Shown in pieces: positions 47,082 to 56,164 of a DNA stretch of 64,000 nucleotides. This DNA comes from Pedobacter frigidisoli (GTDB lineage: Bacteria > Bacteroidota > Bacteroidia > Sphingobacteriales > Sphingobacteriaceae): contig NZ_SJSN01000007.1 in NCBI RefSeq assembly GCF_004331675.1, positions 210,387-274,386 of the forward strand. Direction: 5' to 3'. Position 1 is the stretch's first letter. Every line of letters begins with the position of its first letter. The position numbers and the translations under genes were made by a program. The notes under the pieces were generated by a model that saw only the letters and a program-made list of their open reading frames with translations, was not told the DNA's origin and did no database searches.

Positions 47082-47603
47082 ATGATTACAATTATAGCTG
47101 CCACAAATAGACCCAATAGCAATACGTTAAAAGTTGCCAAATATTACCAACAACAACTTAAAATAAAAGGTATAGAATCTAACTTATTCAGTTTGGAGCA
47201 TTTGCCTGCCGATGTTTTAAATACAGATATGTTTGGCAAACGCTCTATGGCTTTTCAAAAAATACAGGATTTGATTTCGGAAACCGACAAGTTTATTTTC
47301 GTTATGCCCGAGTACAATGGCAGCTATCCGGGCGTACTAAAAGTTTTAATTGATGCCTGCGATTTCCCGAATAGTTTTTACGATAAAAAGGCCGCTCTGG
47401 TTGGCGTTTCATCTGGTAAATATGGAAATATTCGAGGTGTAGATCACTTTACAGGCGTTTGTCATTATATCCACCTAAATGTTTTGCCCTTACGGATTCA
47501 CATTCCAAACATCAAAACCGAATTGGACATCGAGGGGAATTTAATTCAAGAAGACACGATTAAATTCACAAACGAGCAGATTGATAAATTTATCAGGTTT
47601 TAA
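47082..47603 (+). CDS. NADPH-dependent FMN reductase
   Basis: The 173-residue flavodoxin-like protein starts ITIIAATNRPNSNTLKVAKYY, with the FMN phosphate loop, and has the conserved FVMPEYNGSYPGVLKVLIDA, the family's signature. It reduces quinones, azo compounds or flavins with NAD(P)H, and the physiological substrate is not evident. It is divergent from parA. Confidence 0.92.
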   Translation: MITIIAATNRPNSNTLKVAKYYQQQLKIKGIESNLFSLEHLPADVLNTDMFGKRSMAFQKIQDLISETDKFIFVMPEYNGSYPGVLKVLIDACDFPNSFYDKKAALVGVSSGKYGNIRGVDHFTGVCHYIHLNVLPLRIHIPNIKTELDIEGNLIQEDTIKFTNEQIDKFIRF

Positions 47604-47814
47604 ATTTGCCCAAATAAGAATTATCCCACGTCATTTTGCGTTTTTATGCAGAAAGATTTTTTTTTAAATTTTGAAAAGCAAAACCTGTATTTCATTTTAA
47701 GGTTAGTCCCGTTTTATGCTCATACGCCTGCAGGCCTTATGCTCAAGGCAGGTATCCGCTCCAACCGGGTTTGGAATATAAGTTCCTTGCTAAAAGGATA
47801 TGCCCTAATATAAA

Positions 47815-48291
47815 CTAAACGATATAGGGTTCCATCTCCTTATCAATACTTTTACGTAGCTCCATTAATTTAATTGCATAACCATGCATGGCAATTTCCT
47901 TTTCTGTTTTTGGCTTAAAAACTGGAATTGGTTTAGGCTGCCCGTCATCATCAACTGCAACGAAAACAATAATACAATGGGTGTTTTTAACAAATTCTGC
48001 CTGACCAACGGGTTTGGAATAAGCATCAACAGCAATGTGCATACTTGTTTTGCCAGTATAAATAATCCTCGCTTCCATTTTAACCAAATGACCAATATGC
48101 ACAGGATGAAAAAACCGAATTCCGCCAACATAAACGGTTACACAATACGATTGACTCCATTGTAACGCACACGCAAAAGCGGCTTGGTCAATCCATTTCA
48201 TCATCATTCCACCATGAACTTTGCCTCCATAATTGACATCTGATGGTTCGCTTAAAAATTGAAGTTCGATGTGGTTTTTTGTTCTGGCCAT
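47815..48291 (-). CDS. Acyl-CoA thioesterase, hotdog fold
   Basis: The 158-residue protein has a YciA/BFIT-type hotdog domain: VNYGGKVHGGMMMKWIDQAAFACALQW (helix with the catalytic acid region) and strand VKMEARIIYTGKTSMHIAVDAYS. It hydrolyses acyl-CoA esters, with chain length unknown. It is a single gene, transcribed after a set of inverted repeats at 48302-48480. Confidence 0.92.
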   Translation of the reverse strand: MARTKNHIELQFLSEPSDVNYGGKVHGGMMMKWIDQAAFACALQWSQSYCVTVYVGGIRFFHPVHIGHLVKMEARIIYTGKTSMHIAVDAYSKPVGQAEFVKNTHCIIVFVAVDDDGQPKPIPVFKPKTEKEIAMHGYAIKLMELRKSIDKEMEPYIV

Positions 48292-48301
48292 GGTTCAGTT
48301 A

Positions 48302-48480
48302 AGTTTTTTTTTATTAACCGCAAAGTACACAAAGTGAAAACGCAAAGAAAGAGAAGCTGGATTTTTTTAAACAAAAAAGTCGTTCCAAATGGAACGACTA
48401 GGATTAAACTTTGTATCCTTTGCGAAAAACTTAGCGCTCTTTGCGCTTACTTGTAATGTACGGAACCAAATTTCGTTTTT
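48302..48480. repeat. CGCAAAG-type inverted repeat with a central palindrome
   Basis: TTAACCGCAAAGTACACAAAG..AACGCAAAGAAAG on the left is matched by CTTTGTATCCTTTGCG..GCTCTTTGCGCTT on the right in inverted order. Between them AGTCGTTCC-AAAT-GGAACGACT (48380-48401) makes a perfect stem with A and T tracts. On the minus strand the middle stem is a good terminator. Confidence 0.75.
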
Positions 48481-48501
48481 AAGTATTTATAAACACTACA
48501 C

Positions 48502-48540
48502 AAAAAAGCCGGTCTCGAATAAACGAAACCGGCTTGTAAA
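48502..48540 (-). terminator. Intrinsic terminator after the DEAD-box helicase gene
   Basis: On the minus strand AAGCCGGTTTCG pairs with CGAGACCGGCTT (one G-U pair) around 6 bases, and then TTTT follows. Confidence 0.9.
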
Positions 48541-48557
48541 ATATTTGGTTTAGTGAT

Positions 48558-50489
48558 TTACCATTTTTTTCTGCGTTCGCCACTTCCACCCTCACGATTT
48601 CCACCCTCACGACTTCCGCCTTTATCTTCACGGCTACGTCCAGAGAAATCTCTGAAACCGCCTCCGCTTCCGCCATCACGACTTCCACCTTCTCTACGTC
48701 CGCTACCGCCAGAACTTCTTCTGTCGCCACCTCCGCTATTTCCACCACGGTAACCACCGCCACCGCCACTTCTTCTTTCGCCGCCACCGCCGAAACCACC
48801 GCTACGTCTTTCACCGCCACCGCGTCTTTCGCCACCGCCGCCGCCTTCACGAGGATTATCTCCGCTTTTTTCGATACGTACTGCACGTCCGTTAAACTCA
48901 ACAGATTTAAAGCCTTCGAAAACAGTATCAGCTACAGCATCTTCCACTTCAAAGAAAGAGAAAACACCTTTTAAATCAATTTTACCAACGCTTTTGCCAC
49001 CAATTTTTCCATTGTTACAGATAAATGATAACATATCGCCACGTGTAAATTCATCTACAGATCCTAAGTTGATGAACAAACGTGTATAACCTTCGCTACC
49101 ACGTCCGCGTCCAGCACCTCTTTCTCCACGTTCACCTCTTTCACCACGATCATCGCCAACTGCAGCGTTTAAATCTGGTGCTTTAGAATAGTAATCTAGG
49201 AAACGGTTGAATTCTAATGATGCAAAACGTTTAATCACATCCTCTTTAGATAAATCTTTAAACTCATCCATTATGCGAGGAATGTATTGATCTATTTGCT
49301 CTACATTAACTTCTACGTTGTGTACTTTATGTACTAAAGAGAATAATTGTTTTTCACAAACATCAAATCCCGTAGGTAACTCAGCTTTGGTAAATTGTTT
49401 ACCAATAATGCGTTCCAGCTGACGGATTTTTCCAACTTCCTTAGAGTTGATGATACAGATTGAAATACCTGTTTTACCAGCACGACCGGTACGACCAGAA
49501 CGGTGGGTATAACTTTCAATCTCATCAGGTAAAGAGTAGTTAATTACGTGAGTAACACCACTTACATCGATACCACGGGCAGCAACATCAGTAGCAATTA
49601 ACAATTGCATGTTACGCTCACGGAAACGTTGCATTACTTTATCACGTTGTTGTTGCGATAAATCGCCGTGTAAAGCATCAGCATTGTAGCCATCTTTAAT
49701 TAAATGCTCAGCAACATCTTGTGTATCCAATTTGGTTTTACAAAATACCACTGCAAAAATTTCTGGGTTGAAATCTACAATACGTTTTAAGGCCGCGTAT
49801 TTATCACGAGCACGAACGATATAATATTCGTGTTCGATGTTTACGTTACCAGTGTTTTTTGTGCCCATTGTTAATTCTACAGGGTTGTCCATATAGTTTT
49901 TAGCTATACGGCGAACTTCTGCTGGCATTGTAGCCGAGAATAACCAGGTTTTTTTGTCATCAGGAGTAGTTGATAAAATGTCGTTAATGTCATCCTGGAA
50001 ACCCATGTTTAACATTTCGTCAGCTTCATCAAGCACAACATATTTAACTGCAGAAAAATCGATGGCTTTACGGCCAATGATATCCAACATACGGCCAGGC
50101 GTGGCCACTACGATTTGAACGCCTTGGCGTATTTCGCGTAGTTGTTGCATAATGTTAGCGCCACCGTAAACGGCAACCACATGTGCATTAGCAACGTTTT
50201 TAGAAAAGTTTTTAAGGTCGTTAGTGATTTGTAGGCAAAGCTCACGAGTAGGGCACAAAATTAGTGCCTGTGGCTTATTACTTTTAAAATCAATTAGTTC
50301 TAACAGCGGCAAACCAAATGCGGCTGTTTTTCCTGTTCCTGTTTGGGCCAAACCAACAAAATCATTAGTGCCTTCTAACAGTACAGGAATACTTTGCTCC
50401 TGAATAGGTGTTGGAGTTTCAAATCCAAGATCCTTTACGGCATTAACGACGTCATCACTTATCCCCAATAATTGAAATGGGTTTGTCAT
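48558..50489 (-). CDS. DEAD-box ATP-dependent RNA helicase, DeaD/CsdA type
   Basis: All helicase motifs are visible in the first 370 residues: AQTGTGKTAAF, CPTRELCLQI, VLDEADEMLNMG, FSATMP, ATDVAARGID and HRSGRTGRAGK. A DbpA-like RNA-binding domain follows at about residues 470-545 (YTRLFINLGSVDEFTRGDMLSFI). The last 90 residues are Gly/Arg/Ser-rich repeats (GGGGERRSGG types), an RGG-like RNA-binding tail. Such proteins help ribosome assembly and mRNA decay, often in the cold. The low-complexity tail makes long false frames on other strands. Confidence 0.95.
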   Translation of the reverse strand: MTNPFQLLGISDDVVNAVKDLGFETPTPIQEQSIPVLLEGTNDFVGLAQTGTGKTAAFGLPLLELIDFKSNKPQALILCPTRELCLQITNDLKNFSKNVANAHVVAVYGGANIMQQLREIRQGVQIVVATPGRMLDIIGRKAIDFSAVKYVVLDEADEMLNMGFQDDINDILSTTPDDKKTWLFSATMPAEVRRIAKNYMDNPVELTMGTKNTGNVNIEHEYYIVRARDKYAALKRIVDFNPEIFAVVFCKTKLDTQDVAEHLIKDGYNADALHGDLSQQQRDKVMQRFRERNMQLLIATDVAARGIDVSGVTHVINYSLPDEIESYTHRSGRTGRAGKTGISICIINSKEVGKIRQLERIIGKQFTKAELPTGFDVCEKQLFSLVHKVHNVEVNVEQIDQYIPRIMDEFKDLSKEDVIKRFASLEFNRFLDYYSKAPDLNAAVGDDRGERGERGERGAGRGRGSEGYTRLFINLGSVDEFTRGDMLSFICNNGKIGGKSVGKIDLKGVFSFFEVEDAVADTVFEGFKSVEFNGRAVRIEKSGDNPREGGGGGERRGGGERRSGGFGGGGERRSGGGGGYRGGNSGGGDRRSSGGSGRREGGSRDGGSGGGFRDFSGRSREDKGGSREGGNREGGSGERRKKW

Positions 50490-50713
50490 TCGTCTTTTAT
50501 TTATTTAAGCCGCAAAGGTAAGGTTAATATTTCGTATTTTACAGTAAGTCAGTGAAATAAAAAGTGTTGAATATAAATAAGTTATAGGTTTGTTTAAACA
50601 AAATAGCTATATTTAATTATAATTTCTTCCGCATAAAGGTGCTCATATCTATTTCCTTGTTTTATTCCGATCGCTTGATTAAGTACAAACCTTAAACAAA
50701 AACCTTTCTGAAA

Positions 50714-50758
50714 ATGTCAAAAATTACCAAAATTGACCCTGGGAAACTCGTGGTTTAA
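50714..50758 (+). other. Short ORF in frame with the LGFP gene, ended by TAA
   Basis: ATG 50714 encodes MSKITKIDPGKLVV and then TAA at 50756-50758. The frame is the same as that of the downstream LGFP gene, and after the stop it continues RDFPHIFLHPITAKYSSLGG. Either the stop is a recent mutation and this was the original start, or the coincidence is harmless and TTG 50780 is used. Confidence 0.5.
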
Positions 50759-50779
50759 CGAGATTTTCCACACATTTTT

Positions 50780-51940
50780 TTGCATCCAATTACGGCTAAG
50801 TACAGTTCGTTGGGCGGTGCAACTGGCTGGCTTGGCCCGGCGCTAACTGGAATTCTTACCTGTCCGGATGGAACTGGTAAGTATCAGCATTATGCCAATG
50901 GCTCTATTTATTGGCATCCTAACGCTGGTGCGCATGAAGTACATGGCCTTATTCGGGCCAGATGGCAAAGCCTCGGTTGGGAAAAAAGTGCACTCGGTTA
51001 CCCAATTACCGATGAATCTAAATGCCCGGACAACATAGGGCGTTACAATCATTTTCAATATGGGAGTATTTATTGGAGCCCATCTACTGGCGCCTGGGAA
51101 GTTCACGGCTCCATTCGGGCCAAATATTCTCAACTTGGATGGGAAAAAAGTTTCCTCGGCTATCCTTTAACAAATGAAAGTACCTGCCCCGATGGCGTTG
51201 GCAAATACAATCATTTTCAAGGCGGAAGCATTTATTGGAGCCCTTTTACAGGCGCATTTGAGGTGCATGGCTACATCAGGCAGCACTGGTCGTCTCTAGG
51301 CTGGGAAAAAAGTGCTTTGGGCTATCCCATATCCAATGAAATGGTTGTTTTTGGAGGTGCAGCTCGAATCTCCAACTTCCAGCATGGCAGCATTTATTGG
51401 TCTACCACGGCAGGTTCAAGGGTTTTAAAGGAAAGGCTGCGTGTGCATATTAAAATTTTAGCTCAGCCAACTACTTTTACCATGAATGAGCAGTTTGCCG
51501 CCATGCAGGAAGTTTATGCAATCGCTGGGATCAGAGTAGATTGGGCAACAACAGAAAACCTCAATTTAGCTTCGTTAACCGATGTAGATGTTGGCGGATG
51601 TACGATGGGTAGCGTAACTGCAGAGCAAGTTACCTTGTTTGGAAACAGAAATTTTGTTGGGGCCAATGAGGTGGTGGTTTACATGGTTCGCAGTACGGTG
51701 CCGGGCTATAATGGTTGCGCTGCTTATCCCAACGGAAGACCTGGGGCTGTAGTGGTTAGAACGGCATCTCGCTGGACTTTAGGTCATGAATTGGGGCATG
51801 TGTTAGGGTTGCCTCATGTTAACGATAATAACCGCTTAATGACTGGAAATGGAACTTTTAACATTACGAACCCACCACCTGATTTAGCAAGTGGAGAGCA
51901 AAATACCATGATAGGTAGCGGTTTAAGTGTAAAACTTTAA
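50780..51940 (+). CDS. LGFP-repeat protein with a metzincin-type peptidase domain
   Basis: Residues about 1-215 hold four LGFP-type repeats of roughly 52 residues (each with LGWEKSxLGYPxTxEs and GSIYWSPxTGAxEVHG), sugar- or wall-binding modules common in secreted hydrolases. A C-terminal domain has HELGHVLGLPH, the metzincin zinc motif HExxHxxGxxH, and RLMTGNG as the following Met-turn. It is therefore probably a zinc endopeptidase. No signal peptide precedes it, at least from TTG 50780. A HEAT-like gene starts 11 bases after its stop. Confidence 0.82.
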   Translation: MHPITAKYSSLGGATGWLGPALTGILTCPDGTGKYQHYANGSIYWHPNAGAHEVHGLIRARWQSLGWEKSALGYPITDESKCPDNIGRYNHFQYGSIYWSPSTGAWEVHGSIRAKYSQLGWEKSFLGYPLTNESTCPDGVGKYNHFQGGSIYWSPFTGAFEVHGYIRQHWSSLGWEKSALGYPISNEMVVFGGAARISNFQHGSIYWSTTAGSRVLKERLRVHIKILAQPTTFTMNEQFAAMQEVYAIAGIRVDWATTENLNLASLTDVDVGGCTMGSVTAEQVTLFGNRNFVGANEVVVYMVRSTVPGYNGCAAYPNGRPGAVVVRTASRWTLGHELGHVLGLPHVNDNNRLMTGNGTFNITNPPPDLASGEQNTMIGSGLSVKL

Positions 51941-51951
51941 ATAAAACTATT

Positions 51952-52419
51952 ATGCCAACTATAGAAGAATTAAATGAACAAGTAATTGCTTTTTTAAGGC
52001 AAGATGAACTTGATTATCCTGGAGGAGCCGCAAAGTTTGGTCCGGCGGTTTTACCCCTACTAAAAGCTTTAATTGATGGGAATGATGAAAATCTAGCCAT
52101 TAAGGCGGCGTATCTGGCGGGTTACATCAAGCACGATTCTGTAAAGGATATCATTACAGATGCGGCCTCGAATAAATTTACAGCGGTAAGGGTGGCTGCA
52201 GCTTATGGAAGTCAGAAGTTAAGTGCTACAGATGCAAGTAAGGTGCTTGAAAAATCTTTGGTAGATACCGACCCAGGGGTTTTGAAAGTCGCCATTCGAT
52301 CGGTCGAGAGCCTAAATATTGCCAAAAATTTTAAAACCCAATTGGGTAATATTGGTAAAGCTCAACTCGATTTAAGCGTAAAGGGCTTTGCAAACGATCT
52401 GATTAAGAAGATCAAGTAG
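51952..52419 (+). CDS. HEAT-repeat-like helical protein
   Basis: The 155-residue protein is all-helical with alternating amphipathic helices (LPLLKALIDGNDENLAIKAAYLAGYI, AVRVAAAYGSQKL, VLKVAIRSVESL), the pattern of HEAT/Armadillo solenoids, which usually bind other proteins. It starts 11 bases after the metzincin gene and shares a terminator with it, so the two are one operon. No signal peptide is present. Its partner may be the protease, as a chaperone, anchor or inhibitor, but this is only inferred. Confidence 0.8.
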   Translation: MPTIEELNEQVIAFLRQDELDYPGGAAKFGPAVLPLLKALIDGNDENLAIKAAYLAGYIKHDSVKDIITDAASNKFTAVRVAAAYGSQKLSATDASKVLEKSLVDTDPGVLKVAIRSVESLNIAKNFKTQLGNIGKAQLDLSVKGFANDLIKKIK

Positions 52420-52438
52420 TGTAGAAATCTTTAATGCA

Positions 52439-52473
52439 AAAAGCCAATCATTGCAAAATGATTGGCTTTTATT
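52439..52473 (+). terminator. Intrinsic terminator after the HEAT-like gene
   Basis: AAAAGCCAATCATT and AATGATTGGCTTTT form a 14-base-pair perfect stem with a GCAA loop. It lies 20 bases after the stop and before the convergent DUF4293 gene. Confidence 0.93.
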
Positions 52474-52488
52474 GTTGATCAATGTAAA

Positions 52489-52956
52489 CTATCTTAATCG
52501 TTCAGCCGAACGAATTAACCTTTCATCTTTATTAATTCCGAAAATGGCAAGTACGCAAAATAAAATCGAAAGTGCCGGTAAATAAGCGCCGAAATCGAAA
52601 TGTGCACCTGCTATTCCTCCAGGTAATTTTTGAGCAAAAATGCTGCACCAAAAAGCAAAGCCGCCAATAGCAACGATAGAGAATATGGCAATCCGCTTTT
52701 GTAAACTTCTTCTTTTAAAATTAAAAATATTAAAGAAACAAAGAACAGCCACCACGATATTCGTAATTAAAAGTGGCGTAAATTGTTCTTTCATGAAGCC
52801 CGGGCCAGGTTTGCCAACAGCATCTTGGTACAAACCTACTGTATGTATAGTAGTTTCTGTTGTTTTATTTTCTTTGGATAAAATTGGTAAAAACAACATC
52901 AAAATCAAGGCGATAGCGGCCAAAAAAAGCCAGATAGATTGTACTCTTTGTATCAT
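52489..52956 (-). CDS. DUF4293 membrane protein
   Basis: The 155-residue protein begins MIQRVQSIWLFLAAIALILMLFLPIL, the standard opening of DUF4293, and has four hydrophobic helices (also ITNIVVAVLCFFNIF, IFSIVAIGGFAFWCSIF and LPALSILFCVLAIFG). ATG 52956 is used; a TTG nine bases upstream is the alternative. The function is not known. It stands alone and is convergent with the metzincin/HEAT operon. Confidence 0.88.
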   Translation of the reverse strand: MIQRVQSIWLFLAAIALILMLFLPILSKENKTTETTIHTVGLYQDAVGKPGPGFMKEQFTPLLITNIVVAVLCFFNIFNFKRRSLQKRIAIFSIVAIGGFAFWCSIFAQKLPGGIAGAHFDFGAYLPALSILFCVLAIFGINKDERLIRSAERLR

Positions 52957-53518
52957 GTTAATCAAATATTTCAGACAAATTTAGATTTTTTATCTGTAGG
53001 ATAAAAGAACCAGTAAGATAATGGAGCAAAGAAAAGGGAATAATGATCGGACGCTCAGGGCTGGCGCATTAAAATGGATTGTTTTTAATACAAACTTAAT
53101 TTGCAAATGGAGGGAAGAACTCCGAATTTTCTGCAGTCCCGCAATGTTCCAATCTTTTTTGTTTTTGATGTAATTGAAGCCGGAATAACAAAAAAGGATT
53201 TCCACTTTTGTCGGGTTTATAAATTTAGGCTGGGGCTTATGCATAAAGGGGTTGCTAATGCCTTAGAAAGGTGCAAATTTTTTTCCTAAACCTGATATTG
53301 CCAGATAGCCCGGACCCGATTCTTCATCGGGGAGGACTTTGGGCTATTAGCAGGACTGCAGACCGCCATAAAAAGGAGGAACGTACGTTTTCAAAAAAAA
53401 TGTGCTCACAGCGTATTCAATTTAAATGTCAACCAATATTAATTTTAATGTATTTGCTCCAAACTCCACCATTTTAATTCTTTGTTCCTTACGCTCTAAA
53501 ACGTATTTTTGCATCGCT
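52957..53518. other. Gene-free spacer with a decayed composite repeat and the truA promoter
   Basis: Of 562 bases, 53130-53225 resembles the composite repeat of 7387 and 17073 (GCAGTCCCGC, CAATCTTTTTTG, GGATTTCCACTTTTGTCGGG) without its central GTCATTGCGAGG part. A truA promoter lies at 53482-53511. No gene is seen. Confidence 0.65.
53482..53511 (+). promoter_or_regulatory. Promoter of truA
   Basis: TTG (53482-53484), 19 bases, then TATTTTTG (53504-53511): a full match to the Bacteroidota consensus. Initiation 7-8 bases further would fall on or near the TTG start codon at 53519, giving a leaderless or nearly leaderless mRNA. Confidence 0.8.
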
Positions 53519-54268
53519 TTGAGTAAAAAAAGGTATTTCATACAAATTGCTTATGATGGCAGCTTATATCACGGCTGGCAAATTCAACCCAATGCAATAA
53601 CTGTTCAGGAGTTGTTGGATAAAGCCATGTCAACTTTTTACCGCCAGCCCATAGAAACATTAGGTTGCGGCAGAACAGATGCTGGTGTACATGCTACAGA
53701 TTTCTATGCTCATTTTGATGTAGAAAATTTAGAGGAAGCTAAGGTTCTAAATGCAATTGCAGGAATAAATGCAATGTTGCCTTACCAAGTTGCAGCGAAG
53801 AAAATAATTTCGGTTAATGATGATGCTCATGCCCGATTTGATGCAACTGCTCGTGCCTACAAATATTATATTCATTTTGAAAAAGATCCCTTTAAGCTTA
53901 ACCGATCTTGGTTGGTTAAAGATAGATTGGATGTTGAGCAAATGAATCAAGCAGCTGATTTGTTATTAAATTATACCGATTTTTCTTGTTTCAGCAAATC
54001 GAACACGCAAACTTTTACCAATAATTGTAAAATTACCGAAGCTCGATTCGAAGAGAAAGAAGACGGTTTGGTTTTTACCGTTCAAGCCGATCGTTTTCTC
54101 AGAAATATGGTTCGGGCCATTATGGGAACTTTAGTTAGGATTGGTAAACACGAGATTACCCTAACAGATTTCAGTGAGATAATTGAAAGCAAAAATCGCA
54201 GCAACGCCGGACAATCGGTACCTGCTTGCGGTTTGTACTTAGTGAAAGTAGAATACCCGTACATATAA
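53519..54268 (+). CDS. truA: tRNA pseudouridine(38-40) synthase
   Basis: TruA isomerises uridines 38-40 in tRNA anticodon stems. LGCGRTDAGVHA contains the catalytic Asp. RYFIQIAYDGSLYHGWQIQP at the start, and FLRNMVRAIMGTLVRIG, are also conserved. I place the start at TTG 53519 (encoding LSKKRYFIQ) since the usual protein begins near KRYFIQIAYDG and the promoter lies directly upstream. An open frame extends upstream to 53426 but would include the promoter. Length is 249. Confidence 0.93.
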   Translation: MSKKRYFIQIAYDGSLYHGWQIQPNAITVQELLDKAMSTFYRQPIETLGCGRTDAGVHATDFYAHFDVENLEEAKVLNAIAGINAMLPYQVAAKKIISVNDDAHARFDATARAYKYYIHFEKDPFKLNRSWLVKDRLDVEQMNQAADLLLNYTDFSCFSKSNTQTFTNNCKITEARFEEKEDGLVFTVQADRFLRNMVRAIMGTLVRIGKHEITLTDFSEIIESKNRSNAGQSVPACGLYLVKVEYPYI

Positions 54269-54338
54269 TGAGAGATTGAGAGAATGATGGAATGGCAACA
54301 TTTACTCATTCAAAACTCATTCATTCAAAATTAAAAAA

Positions 54339-56108
54339 ATGGCAGTAACAGGAGAGGTATATAACACAGGATTGCTGAAACGTATTTTTCAATATGTAAA
54401 GCCTTATCGTGCTGTTTTTGTTTGGTCGGTTATTTTAACGATTTTATTGGCGGCAATATCTCCAGTTCGTCCGTTTTTAATAAAATATACGCTCGATCAT
54501 TATATTTTAACTGGACAATATTCTGGTTTGGTAAACATGACGATACTCATGATCTTCATGTTAATATTGCAAACCTTAATACAATATAACCACACACTTT
54601 TAACCAATACTTTGGGTCAATCGGTTATTCGAGATTTAAGGATTAATGTTTTTAACCACATTACTAAACTTCGTTTAAAATACTTCGATAAGACCCCAAT
54701 TGGACAGCTCATCACCAGAACAGTATTCGATTTGGAAACCATTGCCGATATTTTTTCTGAGGGTTTAATTTCCATGATCGGCGATTCATTACAGGTTGTA
54801 GTAATTGTTGGGGTAATGCTTTATACCGATTGGGAATTGAGTTTGGTGGTTTTATTGCCAATCCCACTATTAATTATTGCTACAAGAAAGTTTCAAAAAG
54901 CAATTAAGGTAGCTTTCCAAGAGATAAGAAATGAGGTTTCTAACCTGAATACCTTTTTGCAAGAACACATTACGGGTGTTTCTATTGTGCAGTATTTTGC
55001 GAGAGAAAGACAGGAATACAAAAAGTTCTACGCTATAAATAAACGCTATCGCGATGCCAATATTCGTTCTAACTGGTATTATTCGATATTTTTTCCTGTT
55101 GTAGAATTAATCTCGGCAATGTCTTTAGGCTTGCTGGTTTGGTATGGTGCTAAAAGTATCTTGGCTAAACCATTGGATGTAACGCCTGGAACCATCACGC
55201 AGTTTATTATGTATTTGGGTATGGTGTTTACGCCCATTCGTCAACTGGCTGATAAATTTAATACGCTACAAATGGGCATGGTTGGCGCAGAACGGGTATT
55301 TAAGGTTTTGGATACCGATGAAACTACTCCAAATGAGGGAACTCAGAAACCAGAAAAATTGGCTGGAAACATAGAATTTAAAAATGTTTGGTTTGCTTAT
55401 AATGATGAAAGCTATGTTTTAAAAGATTTATCATTTAATGTTAAAGCTGGCGAAACAGTTGCTTTGGTTGGTGCAACTGGTGCTGGGAAATCCTCAACAA
55501 TTAATATTCTGAATCGATTCTACGAGGTTAAAAAGGGAGAAATTACAGTTGATGGCATTCCTATCGAAGATTTTGATTTGGATTATTTACGAAGCCATAT
55601 TGCTACCGTTCTTCAGGATGTATTCTTATTCTCCGACACGATTTTAAATAACATTGCGCTAAATAATCCCGAAATTACTATAGAGGACGTGGTAAACGCC
55701 GCCAAAAAAGTTGGTGCCCATGAGTTTATAGAGCGATTGCCCGGAAGCTACCAATACAATGTAATGGAAAGAGGAGCAACGCTTTCTGCTGGTCAGGCAC
55801 AGCTAATTTCGTTTATTCGAGCTTTGGTTCACAACCCTGCTATTTTGGTTTTAGATGAAGCCACCTCATCAGTAGATACTGAAACGGAATTGCTTATTCA
55901 AAAAGCGATTGATAACTTAATGGAGGGAAGAACGTCGATCGTAATTGCGCACAGATTATCGACCATTCAAAAGGCTGATCAAATTATTGTGCTCGATAAG
56001 GGTGAAATCAAGGAAAAGGGAACCCACCAACAGTTGCTTAAACTAAACGGTTACTACAAAAAGCTTTACGATCTGCAATTCTCATCAGAAGGCATTGCTA
56101 AGGCTTAA
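54339..56108 (+). CDS. ABC exporter with fused membrane and ATPase domains
   Basis: The 589-residue half-transporter has six membrane helices within residues 1-310 (for example FVWSVILTILLAAISPVRPF) and a C-terminal ATPase with Walker A VGATGAGKSS, Walker B ILVLDEATSSVD and the switch histidine in IAHRLSTIQ. The signature motif reads LSAGQAQL rather than LSGGQRQ, a variant I know from similar multidrug/lipid-type exporters. It would work as a dimer. The substrate is unknown. It begins 70 bases after truA. Confidence 0.95.
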   Translation: MAVTGEVYNTGLLKRIFQYVKPYRAVFVWSVILTILLAAISPVRPFLIKYTLDHYILTGQYSGLVNMTILMIFMLILQTLIQYNHTLLTNTLGQSVIRDLRINVFNHITKLRLKYFDKTPIGQLITRTVFDLETIADIFSEGLISMIGDSLQVVVIVGVMLYTDWELSLVVLLPIPLLIIATRKFQKAIKVAFQEIRNEVSNLNTFLQEHITGVSIVQYFARERQEYKKFYAINKRYRDANIRSNWYYSIFFPVVELISAMSLGLLVWYGAKSILAKPLDVTPGTITQFIMYLGMVFTPIRQLADKFNTLQMGMVGAERVFKVLDTDETTPNEGTQKPEKLAGNIEFKNVWFAYNDESYVLKDLSFNVKAGETVALVGATGAGKSSTINILNRFYEVKKGEITVDGIPIEDFDLDYLRSHIATVLQDVFLFSDTILNNIALNNPEITIEDVVNAAKKVGAHEFIERLPGSYQYNVMERGATLSAGQAQLISFIRALVHNPAILVLDEATSSVDTETELLIQKAIDNLMEGRTSIVIAHRLSTIQKADQIIVLDKGEIKEKGTHQQLLKLNGYYKKLYDLQFSSEGIAKA

Positions 56109-56164
56109 TTCCGTTTATCCCGAGAGAATTGTTTAATTTAACGTCTTCATAAAATCTATTGAGG

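Noticed and set aside
48302..48480. Small structured RNA between the thioesterase and helicase genes
   Set aside because: The symmetry is explained by degenerate CGCAAAG repeats plus a terminator-like palindrome. There is no promoter or conserved RNA motif that I can point to.
48479..48901. Ala/Val/Glu-rich frame in the helicase 3' region
   Set aside because: It is another frame of the Gly/Arg-rich tail of the DEAD-box helicase. The low-complexity codons give a long frame by chance.
53426..53518. Upstream extension of the truA frame (MSTNINFNVF..)
   Set aside because: The extension contains a full TTG-N19-TAnnTTTG promoter and is not similar to TruA, so TTG 53519 is preferred.
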